Positions 58,156 through 64,000 of a DNA stretch of 64,000 bases are shown in pieces. The stretch comes from Colwellia sp. GTDB lineage: Bacteria; Pseudomonadota; Gammaproteobacteria; Enterobacterales; Alteromonadaceae. Location of the stretch: assembly GCA_013215385.1 (NCBI GenBank), contig JABSOY010000008.1, positions 186,001-250,000 on the forward strand, read 5' to 3'. The position numbers and the translations under genes are program-made. The number at the start of each line of letters is the position of its first letter. Positions within the stretch are counted from its first letter, which is position 1. The notes beneath the pieces are model-generated. The model saw only the letters and a program-made list of their open reading frames with translations, made no database searches and was not told where the DNA came from.

Positions 58156-58958
58156 TGAATGAACAAGCTCCAAAACTCCAAGACTGTTTACTTAACCTAG
58201 ATAATAATATTGTCACGCTAACCTTTAATCGCCATGATGTTCGTAATGCACTGACCAGTACCGCTATTGCTGATGATATTGTTAATACCGTTCAATGGAT
58301 AAATAAAACCCCCTCTATCGCTGTTTTAGTTATTACTGGCGCCGGTTCTGCATTCTCATCGGGTGGTAATATTAAAGACATGGCAGCGCGAGGTGGTGAT
58401 TTTGCTGGAGATGTTCAAGAGCTCGAGGCTCGATATCGCCAGGGCATTCAACGAATACCTTTAGCGTTGCACAAGTGTGAAGTTCCTATTATTGCCGCTA
58501 TAAATGGTGCTGCAATCGGTGCAGGTTTTGATGTCGCTAACATGTGTGATATTCGCCTTGCATCAACAAAAGCAAAATTCGGTGAAACCTTCGCTAATTT
58601 AGGCCTTATTCCTGGAGATGGCGGTGCATGGTTCATGCAACGTATTATTGGTTATCAAAAAGCGGCTGAGTTAACCTTCACCGGTAGAGTGATTGATGCA
58701 AAGGAAGCTAAAGAATTTGGTATTGTGCTTAATGTTGTCGAACCTGAATTATTAATGGCAGAAGCAATGACTTTAGCGACAGAAATAGCAAGTAAGCCAA
58801 CGGCGGCGATGCGCTTAACTAAACGATTAATGAAAATGGCGCAGCGCACTGATTTACCCGATTTTCTTGATATTTGTGCTGTATTTCAAGGTATGTGTCA
58901 TAACAACCCTGAGCATTTAGATGCCGTGAATGTTATGTTGGAAAAGTTGGCTAAGTAA
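58155..58958 (+). CDS. Enoyl-CoA hydratase/isomerase (crotonase) family protein
   Basis: 267 aa. Crotonase fold with the oxyanion-hole segments GAGSAFSSGGNIKDM and AINGAAIGAGFDVANMCDIRLAS. The family glutamate pair is partly visible (GETFANLGLIPGDGG). Could be an enoyl-CoA hydratase in beta-oxidation or a related isomerase; substrate unknown. It is translationally coupled to the XRE regulator and has its own terminator. Confidence 0.88.
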   Translation: MNEQAPKLQDCLLNLDNNIVTLTFNRHDVRNALTSTAIADDIVNTVQWINKTPSIAVLVITGAGSAFSSGGNIKDMAARGGDFAGDVQELEARYRQGIQRIPLALHKCEVPIIAAINGAAIGAGFDVANMCDIRLASTKAKFGETFANLGLIPGDGGAWFMQRIIGYQKAAELTFTGRVIDAKEAKEFGIVLNVVEPELLMAEAMTLATEIASKPTAAMRLTKRLMKMAQRTDLPDFLDICAVFQGMCHNNPEHLDAVNVMLEKLAK

Positions 58959-58985
58959 CTCTTACTGTTTAAGCCAGAACATCGG

Positions 58986-59021
58986 ACTCTTTCACATCGA
59001 CGTCCATGAATGCACTAATGC
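58986..59021. repeat. Inverted copy fragment of the dispersed repeat at 43.7 kb
   Basis: Read on the - strand it begins GCATTAGTGCATTCATGGAC and goes on to GTCGATGTGAAAGAG, matching the units at 43.7-43.9 kb (GCATTAGTGCATCC..CGTCGATGAA and CGTCGTGTGAAAGAG). This shows the family is dispersed, not only local. Confidence 0.7.
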
Positions 59022-59039
59022 TTAGAAAAGTATCAACAT

Positions 59040-59067
59040 AAAAAAAAGCACCATAGGTGCTTTTTTA
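59040..59067. terminator. Bidirectional terminator between the crotonase and yebC-type genes
   Basis: GCACC and GGTGC flanked by A- and T-runs (AAAAAAAGCACC, then GGTGCTTTTTT) form a hairpin with a 3-base loop, serving the two convergent genes. Confidence 0.9.
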
Positions 59068-59116
59068 TTGAATTAACTGACCCATACTAGGACGGGTCAA
59101 ACTTAACTTAATTTAA

Positions 59117-59845
59117 CTATGACTCTGCAATATCTGCATTATGATAAACGTTTTGTACGTCATCACAATCATCTAACAACGCAATAAATTTCTCAAAATT
59201 AGCGGTGTCTTCTTCACCTGAAATTTCAGTGTACATTTGTGGTACCCAAGTAATTTCTTCAACTTCTAAATCATACTCTGGCATTGAGTTAGCAAATTCA
59301 GTTTTAACTTTGAAAAACTCTGTATGTGGTGCATAAACCGTAATAATACCGTCTTCAAGTTCGACATCGGTAACGTCAATATCAGCCATCATTAATGTTT
59401 CTAAAACAGTTTCATCATCTTCACCTTTGAAGGCAAATACCGCTTGATGATTAAACATGTGCGATACAGTACCAGATGAACCAATTTTCGAATGCGTTTT
59501 AGTAAAGCATTGGCGTACATCTTTAATGGTACGGTTACCGTTATCTGTTAAGCAATCGATAATCACCATGCAATTACCTGGACCAAAACCTTCATATCTT
59601 GCTTCGACAAAGTCTTCACCACCAGCACCTGATGCTTTATTGATCGCATTTTCAATTACGTGAGTAGGGACTTGGTCTTTCTTAGCTCTTTCAATCAAAC
59701 CGCGCAGTGTTAAGTTACCCTCAGGGTCTACGCCGCCATTTTTGGCACTCACATAAATTGCTTTACCGTATTTAGAATAAACTTTCGTTTTCGCGCCGGC
59801 TGTTTTTGCCATTGATAATTTTCGGTTTTGGTATGCTCTACCCAT
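59117..59845 (-). CDS. YebC/PmpR-family regulator (YeeN-like branch)
   Basis: 242 aa. Starts [28 protein letters not shown], the YeeN variant of the family, with [17 protein letters not shown] and [18 protein letters not shown]. Family members act as transcription factors or, for some YebC proteins, as helpers for translating proline stretches. It sits downstream of the rplS operon but is separated by a terminator, so it is expressed separately. Confidence 0.9.
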   Translation of the reverse strand: MGRAYQNRKLSMAKTAGAKTKVYSKYGKAIYVSAKNGGVDPEGNLTLRGLIERAKKDQVPTHVIENAINKASGAGGEDFVEARYEGFGPGNCMVIIDCLTDNGNRTIKDVRQCFTKTHSKIGSSGTVSHMFNHQAVFAFKGEDDETVLETLMMADIDVTDVELEDGIITVYAPHTEFFKVKTEFANSMPEYDLEVEEITWVPQMYTEISGEEDTANFEKFIALLDDCDDVQNVYHNADIAES

Positions 59846-59950
59846 CTGAATGTATCTCGTTGTTCTTAAAATATATGAATAGATTCTACCGCCTGAGATT
59901 GGCTTTGACTAGTGCTGTAAAGCCATTATCGACAATATACTCGCAGGAAA

Positions 59951-59990
59951 AACAAAAAAGCCTGAATAATAAATTATTCAGGCTTTCTTT
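59951..59990 (-). terminator. Terminator of the rpsP-rimM-trmD-rplS operon
   Basis: AAAGCCTGAATAAT (59957-59970) pairs with ATTATTCAGGCTTT (59973-59986) around two bases; on the - strand it is followed by a T-rich tail. It lies just after the rplS stop. Confidence 0.9.
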
Positions 59991-60027
59991 CTGCGTATTG
60001 CTAAAGCAAAACAGGCTTAAAAAGAGC

Positions 60028-60381
60028 TTATCTTTTTGCCAATTTTTCTTTAATACGTGCTTTACGGCCAGATAGCTCGCGCAAGTAGTAAAGTTTAGCT
60101 TGACGTACATCACCGCGACGTTTGACTTCAATAGAGTCAACGATTGGGCTATGTGTCTGGAATACACGTTCTACACCAACACCGTTTGAAATTTTACGAA
60201 CAGTGAATGCAGAATTGATGCCACGGTTTTTAACAGCAATAATTACACCTTCAAACGCTTGAAGACGTGATTTTTCACCTTCTGTAACTTTTACTTGTAC
60301 AACAACAGTGTCGCCTGGTGCGAATGTTGGTAAATCTGTTTTCATTTGCTCTTGTTCGAGCATATCAATAATTTTACTCAT
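60028..60381 (-). CDS. rplS: 50S ribosomal protein L19
   Basis: 117 aa, normal length. [20 protein letters not shown] and [23 protein letters not shown] are L19 hallmarks, and the C-terminus is [19 protein letters not shown]. It stabilises the 30S-50S bridge. Last gene of the rpsP operon, 37 bp after trmD. Confidence 0.97.
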   Translation of the reverse strand: MSKIIDMLEQEQMKTDLPTFAPGDTVVVQVKVTEGEKSRLQAFEGVIIAVKNRGINSAFTVRKISNGVGVERVFQTHSPIVDSIEVKRRGDVRQAKLYYLRELSGRKARIKEKLAKR

Positions 60382-60418
60382 AATACCTTCTTCCTAGGGT
60401 TCACAGGCATCAACACGT

Positions 60419-61267
60419 TCATTTGTTATCATCTTTAATGGAAGCTAACATTTTCTTTTGTTCTGCTGTCAGAGCTAGGTTAGTTAATAATTCTGGTCTT
60501 CTAGTCCATGTTCTTTCTAGTGACTTAAACATGCGCCATTGCTTTATGTGTGCGTGATTACCACTGAGTAGCACTTTCGGTACCGACATCTCTTCTGTTG
60601 AAGTGTCGAGTACTTCTGGCCTTGTGTAATGCGGACAATCTAATAAACCATCTGAGAAAGAATCTTGCTCAGCTGATTGATTATGCCCTAAAACACCCGG
60701 CACAAAACGTGCTACAGCATCGATCATGTTCATTGCGGGGAGTTCTCCACCGCTCAGTACATAATCCCCGACCGACCACTCTTCGTCAATTTCTGACTCG
60801 ATAAGTCTTTCGTCTATGCCTTCATAACGCCCCGCTATAAATAGTAGTTTGTTATGCTGTGCTAATTCGCGTACACCTGCTTGGTCGAGTTTACGTCCCT
60901 GCGGTGACAAATATATAACCTTAACTTGTTCTTTATCAGAACTACTATTATCACCTGATGCAGAATCTGTAGCGATATTCGCGGCAGATTTTGCGGCTTT
61001 AATAGCATCACGTAGCGGTTGCACCATCATTAACATGCCCGGACCACCACCATAAGGACGGTCGTCAACGGTTCTATGTTTGTCGTGCGTAAAGTCTCTT
61101 GGATTCCACGTATGAAATTCAATTAACCCGTTACGGATAGCTCGGCCTGTCACCCCATACTTTGTAATGGCGTCAAACATTTCAGGAAAAAGGCTTATCA
61201 CCCCATACCATCGTTTGTTTGTTAAAACACTATTACTCAAGTTAGAAGCCTGGGTCCCAGTCAACAC
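60419..61267 (-). CDS. trmD: tRNA (guanine-37-N1)-methyltransferase TrmD
   Basis: 282 aa, a knotted SPOUT methyltransferase that makes m1G37. [38 protein letters not shown], and the knot segment [17 protein letters not shown] are all present. About 16 extra residues rich in Ser and Asp ([13 protein letters not shown]) sit before [12 protein letters not shown], longer than in E. coli. The start is uncertain: GTG at 61267 overlaps rimM by 26 bp, while a TTG at 61240 would avoid this; the ends given use the longer form. Confidence 0.94.
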   Translation of the reverse strand: MLTGTQASNLSNSVLTNKRWYGVISLFPEMFDAITKYGVTGRAIRNGLIEFHTWNPRDFTHDKHRTVDDRPYGGGPGMLMMVQPLRDAIKAAKSAANIATDSASGDNSSSDKEQVKVIYLSPQGRKLDQAGVRELAQHNKLLFIAGRYEGIDERLIESEIDEEWSVGDYVLSGGELPAMNMIDAVARFVPGVLGHNQSAEQDSFSDGLLDCPHYTRPEVLDTSTEEMSVPKVLLSGNHAHIKQWRMFKSLERTWTRRPELLTNLALTAEQKKMLASIKDDNK

Positions 61268-61772
61268 AAATTTGTTTGTTTTCAGCGTTAACCGATTTTA
61301 TAACTTGCTCAAAAAGATACGGGATTAAGCGCTCTTTTTGACCAAAGCCATCATTACGATTAGCTTTTACAACCAGTACATCGTTAGCGCCAGTTTCTAA
61401 AATTTCAGAAACTTGACCAAGGTCGTAACCTTTGTCAGTAACAACGGACATGCCAATTAAATCGCGCCAGTAAAACTCCCCTTCAGGTAATTTTACTAGT
61501 ACGCTCTCATTTACAAATATTTCTGAGCCAACAAGCTTTTGGGCTATATCGCGATCATCAATACCTGCTACATGAACAACAATTCCGTTATTATGTTTGC
61601 GCCAATCAGATATTTCGACTGATTGAACTTTATTTCCTAATTTTAAAGACCAAGGAAAATAGTCTAAAATAGCTTCGGTTTCATCAGTGAATGAATGAAT
61701 TTTCAGCCAACCTTTGATGCCATAAACAGCGCCTATTTTACCTAGGGTGACTTCTTTATTTACTTCTTCCAC
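61242..61772 (-). CDS. rimM: Ribosome maturation factor RimM
   Basis: 176 aa, GTG start with AAGGAG five bases upstream. N-terminal beta-barrel ([21 protein letters not shown]) and PRC-like C-terminal domain ([23 protein letters not shown]). Helps assemble the 30S head near S19. Lies between rpsP and trmD. Confidence 0.96.
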   Translation of the reverse strand: MEEVNKEVTLGKIGAVYGIKGWLKIHSFTDETEAILDYFPWSLKLGNKVQSVEISDWRKHNNGIVVHVAGIDDRDIAQKLVGSEIFVNESVLVKLPEGEFYWRDLIGMSVVTDKGYDLGQVSEILETGANDVLVVKANRNDGFGQKERLIPYLFEQVIKSVNAENKQICVDWDPGF

Positions 61773-61798
61773 AACGACTCCTTAACTTACTAAATTAA

Positions 61799-62050
61799 TT
61801 AAGCTGCTACTACTTGAGCATCTTTAACTAATTTAGCCACACGATCAGACATACCAGCACCCAAACCAACCCAATGGTTGATACGGTCTAGGTCTAAGCG
61901 TAATTTCTCAGCTTGACCTTGTGCTGTTGGGTTGAAGAAACCAACTTTCTCGATGAAACGACCATCGCGAGAGTTACGGCTATCTGCAACAACAACCTGA
62001 TAGAATGGACGCTTTTTGGCGCCGCCACGAGCTAAACGAATGGTTACCAT
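61799..62050 (-). CDS. rpsP: 30S ribosomal protein S16
   Basis: 83 aa, starts [25 protein letters not shown] (family signature). First gene of the operon; AGAGGGCG precedes the ATG. About 210 bp separate it from the ffh stop, containing the ffh terminator and probably the rpsP promoter. Confidence 0.97.
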   Translation of the reverse strand: MVTIRLARGGAKKRPFYQVVVADSRNSRDGRFIEKVGFFNPTAQGQAEKLRLDLDRINHWVGLGAGMSDRVAKLVKDAQVVAA

Positions 62051-62205
62051 ATCGCCCTCTATTATTTAAAGTGTTAAAACGAATTTTCCAGACATTTCCT
62101 GACACCTAGGGTGACAGAAAAGCTCGCGTATTTTACGCTTTTTAATATATATAGCAAGCATAAAGATTAAGCAGGGCAGTATCGTTATTCATTTATATTG
62201 CAGTA

Positions 62206-62237
62206 AAAAACAAAAAGGTGGCTAATAGCCACCTTTT
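62206..62237 (-). terminator. Terminator of ffh
   Basis: AAAAGGTGGCT (62213-62223) pairs with AGCCACCTTTT (62227-62237) around three bases; on the - strand it continues into T-rich sequence. Confidence 0.88.
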
Positions 62238-62262
62238 AAAAATAAATAAACTGGCTTAAATG

Positions 62263-63651
62263 TTAGCGGCCAAACATTCCGCCGCCCATTCCGCCAGCAC
62301 CACCTGGTGGCATCATGCCTTTCATTGAACGCATCATTTTTTGCATACCGCCCTTACCGGACATTTTTTTCATCATTTTTTGCATTTGCGTAAATTGTTT
62401 TAATAAACGATTTACGTCTTGTATTTGTGTGCCTGAACCAGCAGCAATTCTACGCTTTCGAGAGCCTTTGATGATATCAGGGCGTTCTCGTTCACCTTTG
62501 GTCATTGAGCTAATAATGGCTTCCATACGCAGTGTCAGTTTATCATCCATTTGCTCTTTAATTTTATCTGACATATTGCCCATACCTGGCAACTTATCCA
62601 TCATGCTGGCCATGCCACCCATATTTTTCATTTGCACAAGTTGTTCACGAAAGTCTTCTAGGTCAAAACCTTTTCCGCTCTTGAATTTCTTGGCTAGTTT
62701 TTCCGCTTTCTTTTTATCAACCTTTTGTTCTACTTCTTCAATTAAAGAAAGCACATCACCCATGCCAAGAATACGCGAGGCAATACGGTCAGGATGAAAA
62801 GGCTCTAGCGCTTCAATTTTCTCACCGACACCCATAAACTTAATCGGCTTACCGGTAATATGGCGAATTGAAAGAGCAGCACCACCACGGGCGTCACCAT
62901 CTGTTTTCGTTAAAATTATACCGGTTAATGGTAATGCGTCACCAAACGCTTTTGCGGTATTTGCAGCATCTTGGCCGGTCATTGCATCAACAGTGAACAA
63001 TGTTTCTACCGGGTTGATAGCTGCATGAAGCTGCTGAATTTCAGCCATCATGTTTTCATCAACATGTAAGCGACCGGCAGTATCAACGATTAGAACGTCG
63101 TAGAAGTTCTTTTTCGCGTGTTCAATGGCCGCATTGGCGATATCAATCGGCTTTTGTGAAATATCACTGGGGAAAAATCCAACTTCAACTTCATTAGCTA
63201 ATGTTTCTAACTGCTTGATAGCGGCAGGACGATAAACATCGGCACTTACCACTAATACTTTTTTCTTTTCGCGTTCTTTTAGAAATTTTGCTAGCTTGGC
63301 AACTGAGGTTGTTTTACCTGCACCTTGCAAACCTGCCATTAAAACAACTGCCGGAGGAGCTGCTTTTAAGTTCAGTGTTTCGTTCACTTCACCCATGGCA
63401 TGCTCAAGCTCTTTCTGAACTATTTTTACAAAAACTTGCCCTGGCGATAAGCTTTTAGATACATCTTGGCCTACGGCATTTTCTTTTACTTTAGCAATAA
63501 ATTCCCGAATAACGGGTAATGCAACATCGGCCTCAAGTAAAGCCATACGCACTTCACGAAGTGTGTCTTTAATATTATCTTCAGTTAATCGGCCACGGCC
63601 ACTGATATTTTTTAACGTTTTCGTTAAACGATCGGAAAGATTCTCAAACAT
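62263..63651 (-). CDS. ffh: Signal recognition particle protein Ffh
   Basis: 462 aa. N-domain, then a GTPase G-domain (AGLQGAGKTTSVAKLA, DTAGR, TKTDGDARGG) and a methionine-rich M-domain ending in GGMQKMMRSMKGMMPPGGAG. Binds 4.5S RNA and signal sequences for membrane targeting. A glycine/methionine tail closes the protein. Divergent from the permease gene at the window end. Confidence 0.97.
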   Translation of the reverse strand: MFENLSDRLTKTLKNISGRGRLTEDNIKDTLREVRMALLEADVALPVIREFIAKVKENAVGQDVSKSLSPGQVFVKIVQKELEHAMGEVNETLNLKAAPPAVVLMAGLQGAGKTTSVAKLAKFLKEREKKKVLVVSADVYRPAAIKQLETLANEVEVGFFPSDISQKPIDIANAAIEHAKKNFYDVLIVDTAGRLHVDENMMAEIQQLHAAINPVETLFTVDAMTGQDAANTAKAFGDALPLTGIILTKTDGDARGGAALSIRHITGKPIKFMGVGEKIEALEPFHPDRIASRILGMGDVLSLIEEVEQKVDKKKAEKLAKKFKSGKGFDLEDFREQLVQMKNMGGMASMMDKLPGMGNMSDKIKEQMDDKLTLRMEAIISSMTKGERERPDIIKGSRKRRIAAGSGTQIQDVNRLLKQFTQMQKMMKKMSGKGGMQKMMRSMKGMMPPGGAGGMGGGMFGR

Positions 63652-63843
63652 GAACGACTCTACATTGGGCTAAATATAAAATATTGCCGCCTATTATACC
63701 CGCCAATAAAATAATCGAAAGGTCTTAGCCATAAATAAGCTAACATCGAGCAAATAAGGCATCGTTATTTGATGTAGGCTAATGCACTGGATAATAAATA
63801 TGATAAGCTGTGATCTTATTTAGCTTTCTTATTAAATTACATA

Positions 63844-64000
63844 GTGAATGTTTTGGAATATTTATCTGCATTATTGACCAACTTCCTCGCACTTAGTGCT
63901 GAAGCAAGTCCTTGGTTATTATTAGGTTTGTTAATTGCTGGTTTAATGAAATCTTGGGTACCTACTCAAATATTAAGCCAACATTTAGGTGAAGGGAAAC
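63844..64000 (+). CDS. Permease, SO_0444/YraQ-like (partial; 3' end outside window)
   Basis: The first 52 codons from a GTG at 63844 remain open to the window edge. After a short leader, SPWLLLGLLIAGLMKSWVP is a strongly hydrophobic helix with the start pattern of the DUF318/ArsP-type permeases, some of which export copper or zinc (SO_0444 group). No strong ribosome site precedes the GTG, so a TTG at 63853 is possible. The call rests on the N-terminus alone. Confidence 0.55.
   Translation, partial: MNVLEYLSALLTNFLALSAEASPWLLLGLLIAGLMKSWVPTQILSQHLGEGK

Noticed and set aside
62315-62797. 160-codon frame on the + strand inside ffh
   Set aside because: A by-product of the methionine-rich M-domain on the other strand.
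1-64000. CRISPR arrays, tRNA/rRNA genes, prophage or defence island
   Set aside because: I looked for regular short repeats with spacers, cloverleaf-like and rRNA sequences, and integrase or defence genes; none could be supported.

Overview
The window is a chromosomal segment of a low-GC marine gammaproteobacterium, most likely from the Alteromonadales/Colwelliaceae (Colwellia or Thalassotalea type). The main reason is gene order: rapA-rluA, ygfZ/sdhE/ygfX-nadB-rpoE-rseABC-lepA-lepB-rnc-era-recO-pdxJ-acpS, aroF-tyrA, barA/rlmD-relA-mazG and ffh/rpsP-rimM-trmD-rplS are classic gammaproteobacterial blocks. The AT-rich composition and the dispersed repeats also fit. The genus is inference; no rRNA or tRNA gene was recognised.

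Layout. 1-2812: end of rapA, rluA and a secreted DUF3530-type protein. 2965-9433: a large hybrid histidine kinase, a periplasmic transglutaminase-like protein and topoisomerase III. 9722-16512: a small glutaredoxin, then a same-strand run of a TPR diguanylate cyclase, a protein resembling glutamine synthetase, OvoA and an OvoB-like PLP enzyme, which form an ovothiol locus. 16682-25629: accessory genes (DUF5916 barrel protein, an unknown 405-aa protein, hemolysin III, an EF-hand protein, RidA, a GST, YcaC-like and pirin genes divergent from a LysR regulator). 25667-28248: a RecQ-family helicase and SlyD. 28296-41374: the conserved housekeeping block built around the sigma-E and lepA-era operons. 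41678-47107: acs, a non-coding repeat patch, then aroF-tyrA behind two TyrR-box-like palindromes, and a thioredoxin-fold protein. 47152-49800: a decaying region with an AraC regulator carrying a one-base frameshift and an ABC ATPase pseudogene. 49837-57200: barA divergent from rlmD-relA-mazG. 57295-57611: a MITE-like element with long terminal inverted repeats. 57637-64000: an XRE/2TM regulator overlapping a crotonase gene, YebC, the rpsP operon, ffh, and the start of a divergent permease gene.

How the genes connect. The sigma-E block couples envelope stress (rpoE-rseABC) to translation, secretion and RNA processing genes. BarA and RelA are global regulators of carbon and stringent responses. 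aroF-tyrA is the tyrosine branch and appears to be under TyrR control. The ovothiol genes would make a 5-thiohistidine antioxidant.

The most promising unexplained item is the glutamine-synthetase-like gene 3 bp upstream of ovoA. Next come the MITE, a second dispersed repeat family (43682-44030 and 58986-59021), a ygfX gene that has lost its membrane part and carries a 29-bp palindrome, and two frameshift-decayed genes. No phage, CRISPR array, integron or defence island was seen.
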